Shown here in pieces: positions 1 through 7,997 of a DNA stretch of 64,000 bases; position 1 is the first letter of the stretch; the number at the start of each line of letters is the position of its first letter. The position numbers and the translations under genes were made by a program. Location of the stretch: contig NZ_CP048834.1 in NCBI RefSeq assembly GCF_012971745.1, positions 1,116,001-1,180,000 of the forward strand. Reading direction: 5' to 3'. This DNA comes from Starkeya sp. ORNL1. Its GTDB lineage: Bacteria; Pseudomonadota; Alphaproteobacteria; Rhizobiales; Xanthobacteraceae. Under the pieces are notes generated by a model. It was not told where the DNA came from. It ran no database searches and was given only the letters and a program-made list of their open reading frames with translations.

Positions 1-152
1 CCATACATGGCCTCGGCGATGTTGGCGTAGGTGACGAGAATCTCGCGCGGCTTGGGGGCCGCGCCCTGCGCGGATGCGGGGGCGGCGGCAAAGACGCCGA
101 GCGCGGCGGCAAGCAGCGGCGCGGCGAAAAGGGCTCTGGCTCGCATGGACAT
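1..152 (-). CDS. Imelysin-family secreted protein, N-terminal part only
   Basis: Only the first ~50 codons lie in the window; the rest runs off the left edge. The protein starts MSMRARALF or, two codons later, MRARALF (ATG at 146). A hydrophobic stretch ending ASA-QG is a clear Sec signal peptide, so the product is exported. The mature start reads PREILVTYANIAEAMYG, which fits the opening helix of imelysin/IrpA-type proteins (peptidase M75 family, linked to iron uptake). This assignment rests on a short stretch and is tentative. The upstream 90 bases are unusually AT-rich, as expected for its promoter, but no clear iron box was found there. Confidence 0.5.
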   Translation of the reverse strand, partial: MSMRARALFAAPLLAAALGVFAAAPASAQGAAPKPREILVTYANIAEAMY

Positions 153-320
153 CTCCTTGGGCGTCGCGGCGGCGCCGACGATGGGCCAGTCCTACGCCAG
201 TGCGGGAAGATGCTGCAAGACTTCGAAGTTACATTGGAATTGTTTTATTCTTAATCATTCCGCTGCGTCATCAATGAATTACAAGACGTTACCTGTCCTG
301 TTTGGAATCTATACAAACAA
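153..320. promoter_or_regulatory. AT-rich intergenic region upstream of the imelysin-like gene
   Basis: The stretch 225–320 is markedly AT-rich compared with its GC-rich surroundings and lies directly upstream of the minus-strand imelysin-like start. It probably contains that gene's promoter. I looked for the Irr palindrome (TTAGAA-N3-TTCTAA) and a RirA-type dyad and found neither. A loose GGAAT…ATTCC pair is too weak to call. Confidence 0.35.
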
Positions 321-608
321 CTAGACGCTATTGGCTATCAAGGGCGCCAGCGCCTCGGCAAGGTCTTCGTCCGTCACGGTGGAGAGCGGCTTCATCAGCT
401 TGGCCGCCTCGGTGCGCCGGCCCGGCCGCATCACCAGCACCACGGTCTCGGCGCCACCGCAGGCGGGATCGCCGCAGGCGATCTCGGTGATGGAGACAGT
501 GGTCTCCTCGCCGACGCCCAGCACCGCGCGCGCCTTGTCCGCAAGTTCGCGCGCTGCATCCGGTGCCGCTTCACGATCCCGCCCCCGACGGAAGAACAGC
601 CGTGCCAT
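321..608 (-). CDS. Conserved small hypothetical protein (95 aa)
   Basis: A 95-residue basic-to-acidic protein with no signal peptide or membrane segment. It begins MARLFFRRGRDREA and carries the stretch ITEIACGDPACGGAETVV with two cysteines spaced C-x4-C, followed by VLVMRPGRRTEAAKLMKPL. The tight Cys-Asp-Pro-x-Cys motif suggests a metal or redox role, but none is established. I believe similar short proteins occur across Hyphomicrobiales, from general recollection only. A GGAG ribosome site precedes the ATG. The longer opposite-strand frame (331–654) looks like a shadow, because the minus-strand protein has normal composition. Confidence 0.65.
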   Translation of the reverse strand: MARLFFRRGRDREAAPDAARELADKARAVLGVGEETTVSITEIACGDPACGGAETVVLVMRPGRRTEAAKLMKPLSTVTDEDLAEALAPLIANSV

Positions 609-698
609 GATCCGACTCCGTTCGCGCGCCCCGCTTTACCGTGTGGCGTCATAGCGTGAGACTTGGAAAACGGCGACAGCGGGGCGGTGCGCTGCCGG

Positions 699-801
699 GC
701 ATCCTTCGAGGCCGGCCCGAGGCCGGCACTTCAGGATGAGGTTCCTCTGTGAAGATACGACCTCATCCTGAGGTGCTCGCGTAGCGAGCCTCGAAGGATG
801 C
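699..801. repeat. Family A palindromic repeat, copy 1
   Basis: Outer arms are GCATCCTTCGAGG and CCTCGAAGGATGC. Inner arms are a slightly altered CACTTCAGGATGAGGT and ACCTCATCCTGAGGTG. The side segments are GCCGGCCCGAGGCCGGC on the left and GCTCGCGTAGCGAGC on the right. It sits between the 5' end of the small hypothetical gene and the 3' end of the SDR gene. Confidence 0.9.
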
Positions 802-813
802 CCACGGCGAGCG

Positions 814-1650
814 TCAGGCGAAATCCGTCGAGCGCGACACCTCGTCCCACGCCGCGATCTCGGCCTTCAATGCCGCCAGCTTCTCGGCCACCAGTTGGAG
901 CGCGTCGGTGCCGAGAAAGAGATGCGCCGGCGGATTCTCCGCCTCCACCAGCTTGAGCAAAGCCTGCGCCGCCTTGGCGGGATCGCCGAGCTGGTTGCCG
1001 CGGCGGGCCTGCCGTCCGGCGCGGATCGGGTCCATCACCGCGTCATAGTCGGCAATGGCGCGCGGCGAGCGCACCATGGAGCGGCCGGCCCAATCGGTGC
1101 GGAACCCGCCGGGCGCCAGCGCGGTGACATGCACGCCGAACGGCTTCACCTCCTTGCCGAGCGATTCCGAGATGCCCTCCAGCGCGAACTTGCTGCCATG
1201 GTAATAGGCAATGCCCGGGAAGGTGATGAAGCCGCCCATCGAGGTGACATTGACGATGTGGCCGGAACGGCGATGGCGCATGCCCGGCAGCACCGCCTTG
1301 ATCATCGCGACCGCGCCATAGACATTGGTGTCGAACTGGCGGCGCAGTTCGTCCAGCGAGGATTCCTCGATCACGCCTTCCTGGCCATAGCCGGCATTGT
1401 TGACCAGCACGTCGATCGGCCCGACCTCCGCCTCGGCCTCGGCGACCGCGCCGGGAATGGCGTCGAAATCAGTCACGTCGAGCACCACGGCGTGGGCGCG
1501 ACCTGGTGCCAGCGCCTCGAAATCAGCCGCCGCATCGGGATGGCGTGCCGTGCCGATCACGGTGTGCCCGGCACCAATCGCGCCTTCGGCAAAGGCCTTG
1601 CCGAGACCGGAATTGATGCCGGTGATGAGAAAAATCTTCTGGTCGCCCAT
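814..1650 (-). CDS. Short-chain dehydrogenase/reductase
   Basis: A cytoplasmic NAD(P)-dependent oxidoreductase of the classical SDR family, 278 aa. It shows the cofactor motif TGINSGLG (residues 10–17), the NNAG motif (84–87), the catalytic Ser in NVTSMGG (about 137) and the YHGSK active site (Tyr150, Lys154). The substrate cannot be read from sequence. The gene diverges from a TetR regulator, with two copies of a dyad in the 132-bp gap. The regulator therefore probably represses this gene and itself, and the enzyme's substrate may be the inducer (inference). Confidence 0.9.
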   Translation of the reverse strand: MGDQKIFLITGINSGLGKAFAEGAIGAGHTVIGTARHPDAAADFEALAPGRAHAVVLDVTDFDAIPGAVAEAEAEVGPIDVLVNNAGYGQEGVIEESSLDELRRQFDTNVYGAVAMIKAVLPGMRHRRSGHIVNVTSMGGFITFPGIAYYHGSKFALEGISESLGKEVKPFGVHVTALAPGGFRTDWAGRSMVRSPRAIADYDAVMDPIRAGRQARRGNQLGDPAKAAQALLKLVEAENPPAHLFLGTDALQLVAEKLAALKAEIAAWDEVSRSTDFA

Positions 1651-1709
1651 GTCCTGCTCCTCAAAGCGCGCGGCGACGGAACCATCGGGGCCGTCGCTGT
1701 TTGAAATTG

Positions 1710-1740
1710 ATATCGTGATATTGAATTTATATCGTGATAT
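1710..1740. promoter_or_regulatory. Duplicated dyad operator between SDR and TetR genes
   Basis: The 12-mer ATATCGTGATAT (arms ATATC/GATAT around GT) occurs twice, at 1710–1721 and 1729–1740, 19 bp apart start to start. That is close to two helical turns. It lies in the AT-rich gap between divergent SDR and TetR genes, the typical place for a TetR operator controlling both. Confidence 0.8.
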
Positions 1741-1782
1741 AGAATTTTAACAGAGGGACGACGCACACGGGTTTGTGAGGTC

Positions 1783-2445
1783 ATGGGACACGGCCAGCCA
1801 CCCTTGAGGGAGCAGAACCGGCTGCAGGCGCGCGAGGTCGTGCTCGATGCTGCGGAGCGCCTGCTCGACCGGAGCGAGAACAGCGATTTCTCGATGCGCG
1901 AGCTGGCGGCGGAGGCCGGCGTCGGTTTCGCCACGCCCTTCAACCATTTCGGCAGCAAGAACGCGATCATGCAGGCGCTGTCGACGCGGCTGATCGAACG
2001 CATGGCCGCGCGCTACGGTGCGGTGAGCCCAGCCGGCGACGCCATCGACCGCGTGCTCGCGATGGGAGAGTTCGCCATCGCGCAGACGCTGGAGCGGCCG
2101 GTGATCGCCAAGGCGGTAGTGAGCTCGCTCAGCGTGCTCAGCTCCACGCCGAGCAATGTCCGGCCGAAATCGCAGCTTCTGTGGTCGCTGGCGCTCGGCG
2201 ATTACGCCGGCATCGCCGGCGACATGAGCCGCCTCGCCCAGGCCGTGCTGCCCGAGCAGCTCGCCTATTCGTTTCGCGGCTGCCTGTCCTTCTGGATCGC
2301 CGGCGAGCTGGGCGATGACCGGCTCGCCGCGACCTTCGAGACCGGCGCCTGCACCATCCTGCTCGGCTTCGCCGCTAGTGAGCGCCGGCCAAATCTGCTG
2401 GAACGGATACGTGAAGCATCATCAAACGCGACCGATCCCACTTAA
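1783..2445 (+). CDS. TetR-family transcriptional regulator
   Basis: A 220-aa DNA-binding repressor. An N-terminal helix-turn-helix spans roughly residues 12–60 (EVVLDAAERLLDR…FSMRELAAEAGVG…FNHFGSKNAIMQAL), followed by an all-helical ligand-binding domain without recognisable ligand residues. It is transcribed away from the SDR oxidoreductase, and the duplicated ATATCGTGATAT site lies 43 bp or more before its start. Autorepression and control of the SDR gene are the likely functions. An earlier in-frame start is possible but this ATG gives a normal TetR N-terminus. Confidence 0.9.
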   Translation: MGHGQPPLREQNRLQAREVVLDAAERLLDRSENSDFSMRELAAEAGVGFATPFNHFGSKNAIMQALSTRLIERMAARYGAVSPAGDAIDRVLAMGEFAIAQTLERPVIAKAVVSSLSVLSSTPSNVRPKSQLLWSLALGDYAGIAGDMSRLAQAVLPEQLAYSFRGCLSFWIAGELGDDRLAATFETGACTILLGFAASERRPNLLERIREASSNATDPT

Positions 2446-2700
2446 GTATTCGTTCGCTGTTTTAGTTTAGAACTATAATAATCACGGAAGATAATTCTTG
2501 CCGAATTCATCGCCGGCGCGTAGCAATGCCAACGAAGTCGCGGCGGGCGATGCTGGATCAAGTCACCCGCCGGTCAGGACCGGAACCGTTCGCGAGGCCT
2601 CTTTCCCGGCTGGTCTCGTGGGCTGCGCGGGACGGCGGCACGCGCTCCCTCAAGAGCCGTCGTCCCGCGATCCCCTTTTCATGAAAAGTCGCTCGGCTTG
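2446..2700. other. Non-coding stretch after the TetR gene
   Basis: The first ~60 bases are AT-rich and contain no obvious hairpin terminator. The remainder is GC-rich and has a short open frame (2498–2701) with no ribosome site, domain or credible composition. I see no gene here. A family A repeat follows at once. Confidence 0.5.
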
Positions 2701-2801
2701 AGCATCCTTCGAGGCCGCTACGCGGCACCTCAGGATGAGGTCGTTCTTTCAGTGGGACCTCATCCTGAGGTGCCCGGCAGCGCCGGGCCTCGAAGGATGC
2801 T
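2701..2801. repeat. Family A palindromic repeat, copy 2
   Basis: Complete element with outer arms AGCATCCTTCGAGG/CCTCGAAGGATGCT and the standard inner arms around AGGATGAGGT. The left side segment is GCCGCTACGCGGC, a perfect small inverted repeat. The right one is CCCGGCAGCGCCGGG. It ends 16 bp before the stop of the antiporter gene. Confidence 0.9.
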
Positions 2802-2817
2802 CAGGTAGATGTCCCAC

Positions 2818-4623
2818 TCACCCCCGCCGCCGCGCGCGTTCGCGGGCGGTGCGGCGCGGGCCGAGCAGGCGGGCGATGGCAGCGCCGGTGAGGATGCTCT
2901 TGTCGCGGGTCTCGTCCTCATCGTCGAGGACGAGGCCGGCCAGCGTCACCCGCTCATCCTCCACCGCGCGCACCACCAGCGTCGCCGCGCCGATATGCAC
3001 CCGGTTGCCGATGCTGGGGCGCTCGTCGAAGCGCTCGGCGAACAGGTCGGCGATGGTGAGGTCGCGCTCGTGCGGCTCGACCGGCAGGCCGTAGAGATCG
3101 GAGATGGCGCCGAGCACGATCTCGCCGCGGAACGGGAAGGCGGTCGCCAGCTCGACATCGGGCCGCTCGTCGCCGGCGACGAACAGGCGGTCGAGCCGGC
3201 GCACCCGCTCGGGCGGCGCCAGCAGATAGGCATAGTCGCCATTCTGCGGCAGGCCGGCCTGCTCGGCGGAGAGAATGGCGCCGTCGCGCACCACGATCAG
3301 CATGCGCGCCCAGTTCGGCAGCGTGCCGTGGCTCAGCACCGGGCTGCCGCTCGCCACCGGATAGGCCACCAGCTCGTAATCGAGCTGGCCCGGCAGGTCG
3401 ATCTCGAAGCGCCGCGCCTCGCGCAGTGGCTCGGGCAGCGCCACGCCGAAGCGGCGTGCGGCATAGGTCAGGCTCCAGCCCTGCACGATCAGCGACACCA
3501 GCACCACGGTGAAAGCGACGTTGAAATAGACCTCGGCGCTCGGCACCCCGGCCAGCGTCGGAATGGTGGCGAGGAAGATCGACACCGCGCCGCGCAGCCC
3601 GACCCAGGAGACATAGGCCTTCTCCTCGGGCTTGAAGCCGAACGGCGACAGGCACAGCCACACCGCCACCGGCCGTCCGACCACGATGAGGAACACGGCG
3701 ATGCCGAGCGCCGGCGGCGCGTATTCGATCACCTTGGAGGGTGTCACCAGCAGCCCGAGCATGACGAACATCACCAGCTGGCAAAGCCAGGTGGCGGCGT
3801 CGTGGAAGCTGACAATGGAGGCGATGGCGCGCACCGGACGGTTGCCGAGCACGAGGCCGGCGAGATAGACGGCGAGGAAGCCGGAACCGTCGGCCACCGC
3901 CGCAAGGCCGAAGATGACGATGGCGGCGCCGATGGCGAGCAGCGGGTGCAGCCCGCTCGGCAGATCGAAGCGGTTCAGCAGCGCGGCGAGGCCAAGCCCG
4001 CCGGCGACGCCGACCGCGGCGCCGAGCACCGCCTGCTGCGCCAGGGCGCGCAGCGAATCCCAGCCCGGATAGTGCTCGCCGGCGGCGATGAGACCGACCA
4101 GCACGACAGAGAGGAAGATCGCCACCGGATCATTGGTGGCGGATTCGATCTCGAGCACTGCGCCGACACGCTTGCGCAGTTGCAGCCCGCCGGCCTTCAG
4201 CAGGAAGAACACCGCGGCCGCATCGGTCGAGGCCACCACCGAGCCGACCAGCAGCGCTTCCAGCGGCGGCAGGCCGAGCAGGAAATAGGCGACGATGCCG
4301 ACCAGGCCGGCGGTTACCAGCACGCCGGCGGTGGAGAGCAGCACGGCGGGCGCCAGCGTGCCGCGAAAGCTCGAGAGCCGGGTGCGCAGCCCGCCATCGA
4401 ACAGGATGATGGCGAGCGCCGCCGAGCCGACGAGGTACGTGGCGCGATAGTCGCTGAAATGGATTTGCCCCGGCCCGTCCTCGCCGGCCAGCATGCCGAT
4501 GACGAGGAAGACCAGCAGCAAAGGAGCGCCGAAGCGAGAGGCTATGAGGCTGGAGAAGACGCCAACCACCATGAGGGCGGCGCCGGCGAGCAGGAAAATA
4601 TTCGTGAGGGTAATAGTCTCCAT
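2818..4623 (-). CDS. nhaP2: K+/H+ antiporter, NhaP2/CvrA type
   Basis: A 601-aa inner-membrane cation/proton antiporter (CPA1 family). About twelve hydrophobic segments fill residues ~1–395, with the ion-site stretch ESATNDPVAIFLS and STDAAAVFFLLKAGG typical of this group. The cytoplasmic tail carries a TrkA-C-like domain (around 400–490, EIDLPGQLDYELVAYPV) and a further domain resembling those of CvrA. In characterised relatives it exports K+ to control cell volume and pH. It is a single-gene unit; the reading frame on the opposite strand over the same span is a high-GC shadow. Confidence 0.9.
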   Translation of the reverse strand: METITLTNIFLLAGAALMVVGVFSSLIASRFGAPLLLVFLVIGMLAGEDGPGQIHFSDYRATYLVGSAALAIILFDGGLRTRLSSFRGTLAPAVLLSTAGVLVTAGLVGIVAYFLLGLPPLEALLVGSVVASTDAAAVFFLLKAGGLQLRKRVGAVLEIESATNDPVAIFLSVVLVGLIAAGEHYPGWDSLRALAQQAVLGAAVGVAGGLGLAALLNRFDLPSGLHPLLAIGAAIVIFGLAAVADGSGFLAVYLAGLVLGNRPVRAIASIVSFHDAATWLCQLVMFVMLGLLVTPSKVIEYAPPALGIAVFLIVVGRPVAVWLCLSPFGFKPEEKAYVSWVGLRGAVSIFLATIPTLAGVPSAEVYFNVAFTVVLVSLIVQGWSLTYAARRFGVALPEPLREARRFEIDLPGQLDYELVAYPVASGSPVLSHGTLPNWARMLIVVRDGAILSAEQAGLPQNGDYAYLLAPPERVRRLDRLFVAGDERPDVELATAFPFRGEIVLGAISDLYGLPVEPHERDLTIADLFAERFDERPSIGNRVHIGAATLVVRAVEDERVTLAGLVLDDEDETRDKSILTGAAIARLLGPRRTARERARRRG

Positions 4624-4763
4624 CGACGTGCGGCGTGCCCCTTTCCTCTCGCCGGCCCATTCACGGCGAGTTGAATTCAGGTTTCAGGCGACAATGAGGG
4701 AGAAACTGACGAACGTCAGTTTTCTTGTCTGGTTTCAGCACTTTCCGCCATGGTGTCACCCGA

Positions 4764-5600
4764 TCATGGGGGATAGCCGAGACAGACCGCACCGAGCGTG
4801 ACGACAGCGCAGGCGGCAATGCGGCGCAGCGTCAGCTTCTCGCCCAGGAACAGCCATCCGATCAGCGCCGCGAAGACCACGCTGGTCTCGCGGATCGCCG
4901 CCACCGGACCGGCCGGGCCGAGCTTGAAAGCAGCGACTACGAGGCCATACGCAACGAGCGAAACCACGCCGCCACCGAGTGCATTCAGCGTCTGCGGCGC
5001 ACGGAGATCGACGGCGATCCTGCCGCGGCAAACCAGAAAGGTAGCCAGCAAAAGGATGCCGTAGACCACCAGAACCCAGGCGGCATAGGCGCCGGCACTT
5101 CCCGCTTGGCGCACGCCGATGGCGTCGACGGTGGCATAGAGCGCGATGATCGCGCCGGTGGCGAGCGCATAGAGGATCGATGAGGTAGGCGCACTGGCCT
5201 TGCCGAAGGCGAGGCTGGCAATCCCGCCCGCGACCAGGCTGACGCCGACGGTCTGCAGCAGGGACGGATGCTGGTGCGCCATCACCGAAGCGCCGAGCAG
5301 CACCAGCAGCGGCACGCTGCCGCGTACGATCGGATACACCTGCCCCAGTTCGCCCTGCCGATAGGCCGCCACCAGGAACAGGCTGTAGACGACCTGGAGA
5401 CCGGCGGAGGCGAGGACATAAGGCCAGACCACGGACGATGGGAGTCCGTAATAGATGGCGAACGGAAGCGCGACCACGGTGCTGGCGAAGCTCATCACGG
5501 TCACCGTCCATAGCCGGTCGGCACCGGTGCGCAGGAAGGCGTTCCATGTGGCGTGGAGGATGGCCGCGAGCAGCGCGAGGCCGATGACTGTGGGGCTCAT
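4764..5600 (-). CDS. EamA/DMT-family membrane transporter
   Basis: A 278-aa inner-membrane protein with about ten hydrophobic helices in two homologous EamA halves (first half from ALLAAILHATWNAFLR; second half from SSILYALATGAIIALYATVDA). Members export small metabolites; the substrate here is unknown. Its ATG overlaps the stop of the upstream TetR gene by four bases (ATGA, 5597–5600), so the two are co-transcribed and probably translationally coupled. The regulator is therefore expected to control this exporter. Confidence 0.85.
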   Translation of the reverse strand: MSPTVIGLALLAAILHATWNAFLRTGADRLWTVTVMSFASTVVALPFAIYYGLPSSVVWPYVLASAGLQVVYSLFLVAAYRQGELGQVYPIVRGSVPLLVLLGASVMAHQHPSLLQTVGVSLVAGGIASLAFGKASAPTSSILYALATGAIIALYATVDAIGVRQAGSAGAYAAWVLVVYGILLLATFLVCRGRIAVDLRAPQTLNALGGGVVSLVAYGLVVAAFKLGPAGPVAAIRETSVVFAALIGWLFLGEKLTLRRIAACAVVTLGAVCLGYPP

Positions 5601-6181
5601 GGCTGCGTATCCGGCGTCGCGATCAGGCGGAGGGCGGTGGCGCGTGCGTTGCCGATCGCCTCATCGCCCTGCCCCATCTCCGCGAGCAAGGTCGCTCCCT
5701 CGATCAGCATCAGCAGCACCACGGCGGTGCTCTCTGCCCGCTCGCCGGGCATGATGCCGGCGAGTATCCGCGCCATGCGCCGCCTGAGACCGTTCTTCTG
5801 CGCCGCGACGGCCTGGAAGGCCGGATGCGCGGGATCGCCGAATTCGGCAAGAGCATGTGCGAACAGGCAGCCATGGAAATCCGGGCTGCGGAACCATCGC
5901 GCGTACCAGTCGAAGATGGTGCCGATCTTCTGGCCGGGCGTGCCGGCCTGTTCCGCCAGTTGATCGAGCTGGCGTTCGAAACGGCGGGCGCGATCGTCCA
6001 GCACTTCGACGATCAGGCCGTCTTTGCTCGGGAAGTTGCGGTACATGGTCATCTTCGCCACGTCCGCCTCGGCGATGATCCGGTCGATGCCGGTGGCGTG
6101 GAAGCCACCACGCTTGAACAGCCGGTAGGCGGTTTCCACGATGTGCTGGCGCTTGTCGGGACGGGCGGGTGCGGGGGACAT
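5597..6181 (-). CDS. TetR-family regulator of the downstream EamA exporter
   Basis: A 194-aa repressor. The helix-turn-helix region (about residues 10–57) reads HIVETAYRLFKRGGFHATGIDRI, then AKMTMYRNFPSKDGLI, the YcdC/AcrR pattern. The C-terminal domain contains PDFHGCLFAHALAEF, typical of one widespread TetR subgroup. It is first in a two-gene operon with the EamA transporter. A 16-bp dyad lies 17 bp upstream of its start, so autoregulation of the whole operon is likely. The ligand is unknown. Confidence 0.9.
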   Translation of the reverse strand: MSPAPARPDKRQHIVETAYRLFKRGGFHATGIDRIIAEADVAKMTMYRNFPSKDGLIVEVLDDRARRFERQLDQLAEQAGTPGQKIGTIFDWYARWFRSPDFHGCLFAHALAEFGDPAHPAFQAVAAQKNGLRRRMARILAGIMPGERAESTAVVLLMLIEGATLLAEMGQGDEAIGNARATALRLIATPDTQP

Positions 6182-6197
6182 GGCAACGGAATGTGAT

Positions 6198-6213
6198 GAG
6201 ACAGGTCTGTATC
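6198..6213. promoter_or_regulatory. Candidate TetR operator
   Basis: On the minus strand the sequence GATACAGACCTGTCTC has two 7-bp arms (one mismatch) around a 2-bp centre. It lies immediately upstream of the TetR start at 6181, where an autorepressor would block transcription. Confidence 0.65.
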
Positions 6214-6260
6214 ATGAGTAGGCGCGAATGGCAGTGTGCGTCAACGGGGCGTCCTGCGTG

Positions 6261-6298
6261 AGCATCCTTCGAGGCCCGGCGTTGCCGGGCACCTCAGA
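6261..6298. repeat. Family A repeat, left arm only (truncated)
   Basis: The left outer arm and its side hairpin (CCCGGCGTTGCCGGG) are intact, then the sequence breaks after CACCTCA. A short match to the inner arm (CTCAGGATGACGT) reappears at 6459–6471, overlapping the last codons of the flavoprotein gene. The intervening ~160 bp hold a different palindrome. Confidence 0.7.
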
Positions 6299-6344
6299 GC
6301 CTGACTCAAGATTCGACTTATCCGTTGAAGGAGCCAGCTTTCCA

Positions 6345-6434
6345 CCCTCATCCCCGGACTTGATCCGGGGATCCAGACTTCAACCGGGTGCATGCGGAGG
6401 GGCTGGATCCCCGGATCAAGTCCGGGGATGAGGG
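6345..6434. repeat. 90-bp inverted repeat with CCCCGGACTTGATCCGGGG arms
   Basis: Two long arms starting CCCTCATCCCCGGACTTGAT and ending in its complement flank a ~30-bp centre. Each arm is itself partly self-complementary (CCCCGGA…TCCGGGG). It resembles the family C elements but has different arms. It seems to interrupt a family A copy. Confidence 0.8.
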
Positions 6435-6459
6435 CCAATTGGAGTTTTCGGTCACACTC

Positions 6460-7764
6460 TCAGGATGACGTGGCCCTTGCCGCATCCCCCTCGCCCTCCC
6501 GCTGGAATCCGCCGACCCACGGCGCGGGCGGGTCGCGGCGGAGGAAGGCCAGCACGCCGCGCGCGGCGGCGTGGCCGGTGGCGAAGCTGGCCTGCAGCAG
6601 GTAGCCGCCGGTCGGCGCCTCCCAGTCCAGCATCTCGCCCGCCGCGAACACGCCGGGCCGGGCCCGCAGCATGAGGTTCGCGTCGAGACCCGCCTGGGCG
6701 ATGCCGCCGGCGGTGGAGATGGCGCGGGCAAGCGGCGCGACGCCCTCGATGCGCAGCGGCACCGCCTTGACGAGAGCCGCGAGTTCTTCGGGCGCAACGG
6801 GCAGCGTGGGCGCTGCCTCGCGCATCAGGCCGATGGCGGCGGGATCGAGGCCAGCGGCCTTGCGCAGGCGGTTCGAGGTGGATTCACCCTTGCGCACGGC
6901 GGCGAGCTTCCTGGCGATGGCCACCTCGGTGAGATCCGGCCGGAGATCGACAGCGAGTGTCGCCGCGCCGTCGCGGTCCAGAACGTCGCGGATGGTCGAT
7001 GCGAGCGCATAGATCGCGCCGCCCTCCAGCCCGGTCGAGGTGACGATCGCCTCGCCGCGCACGCTCCTGCCCTCCAGCGCCATGGCGATGCGCTTCAGCG
7101 GCGCCCCGGCGAAGCGCTCGCGGAACGGCACCGACCAGGCGACCAGCGCCCCGCTGTTGGCCGGACGCAGGCGCGCCACCGCGACGCCCTCGGCCTCCAG
7201 CCGCGGCACCCAGGCGCCGTCGCTGCCGAGCCGCGGCCAGCTGGCGCCGCCAAGCGCGAGGATCACCGCATCGGCCGCAACGCTACGCTCGCCATCCGGC
7301 GTCTCGAAATGCGGCCGTCCCTCTTGGCCCCAGCCGGTCCACAAATGCCGGGTCTCCAGCCGCACGCCAAGCCCATCGAGCCGATGGGCCCAGGCGCGCA
7401 GCAGCGGCGAGGCCTTGAAGCTTTTTGGAAAGACGCGGCCGCTCGAGCCGATGAAGGTGGCCTCGCCGAGCCGGTCCGCCCATTCGCGAAGCCGGGCCGG
7501 CGGGAAGGCGTCGAGCATCGGCTCCAGCCAGAAGGCCGCCTCGCCAAAGCGCGTGAGGAAACGCTCGCGCGGTTCGGAATGCGTCAGGTTCAGCCCGCCG
7601 CGCCCGGCCAGCAGGAATTTGCGCGCCGGCGAGGCCATGCGCTCGAACAGCGTGACCCGGCATCCGGCCTCCGCCAGCGTCTCCGCCGCCATCAGCCCCG
7701 CGGGGCCGGCACCGATGATAGCGACGTTCGGAATATTCGAGTCAGATCCTGGGCTTGGCGCCAA
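6460..7764 (-). CDS. NAD(P)/FAD-dependent oxidoreductase, HI0933/TIGR03862 type
   Basis: A 434-aa flavoprotein. A Rossmann FAD-binding motif IIGAGPAG lies at residues 16–23, followed by the family stretch LLAGRGGLNLTHSE and a C-terminal ATGHAAARG FAD contact. Physiological substrates of this family are poorly known; BaiN/YhiN relatives reduce steroid or unknown substrates. The only usable start is TTG (7762–7764): a stop lies upstream and no ATG or GTG occurs before the Rossmann fold. A GGAG ribosome site sits 9 bases before the TTG. The last residues (TSS and stop) come from a fragment of repeat family A. Confidence 0.85.
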   Translation of the reverse strand: MAPSPGSDSNIPNVAIIGAGPAGLMAAETLAEAGCRVTLFERMASPARKFLLAGRGGLNLTHSEPRERFLTRFGEAAFWLEPMLDAFPPARLREWADRLGEATFIGSSGRVFPKSFKASPLLRAWAHRLDGLGVRLETRHLWTGWGQEGRPHFETPDGERSVAADAVILALGGASWPRLGSDGAWVPRLEAEGVAVARLRPANSGALVAWSVPFRERFAGAPLKRIAMALEGRSVRGEAIVTSTGLEGGAIYALASTIRDVLDRDGAATLAVDLRPDLTEVAIARKLAAVRKGESTSNRLRKAAGLDPAAIGLMREAAPTLPVAPEELAALVKAVPLRIEGVAPLARAISTAGGIAQAGLDANLMLRARPGVFAAGEMLDWEAPTGGYLLQASFATGHAAARGVLAFLRRDPPAPWVGGFQREGEGDAARATSS

Positions 7765-7997
7765 CGCTTGATACTCCGATTCACGAGGGCCCCATCCGCT
7801 CGGGCGATTTCATCCAGGCGGACAAATCTTCGAACTTTTGCCGAACATGCCCGAGTTGCGAGCGCTCAAACATTCCGCGAGTCCTGTCAATCATTTGGAG
7901 GCGGAAGATGGCATCCCGATTCCAATTCCGCTTGCACACAAATAGATTCAGGCGGTTGCGAAAATGAGTCCGAAACCTCCGACAAGCTACTGATATG
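7765..7997. other. Intergenic region between recJ end and flavoprotein start
   Basis: No gene is apparent. Positions 7827–7852 (CGAACTTTTGCCGAACATGC) match one arm of the family B repeat seen at 27.7, 56.8 and 58.4 kb, so this is probably a decayed copy. The rest shows no clear terminator or promoter. Confidence 0.45.

Noticed and set aside
153..320. An Irr or RirA box before the imelysin-like gene
   Set aside because: The region is AT-rich, but no palindrome matching TTAGAA-N3-TTCTAA or the RirA dyad is present; the GGAAT…ATTCC pair is too short and widely spaced.
2498..2701. A 67-codon frame after the first TetR gene
   Set aside because: No ribosome site, no conserved motif, random composition, and it runs into a repeat.
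2809..4674. A 621-codon plus-strand frame over the antiporter gene
   Set aside because: The antisense gene is a clear membrane antiporter; the plus frame encodes a Glu/His/Gln-rich chain without motifs.
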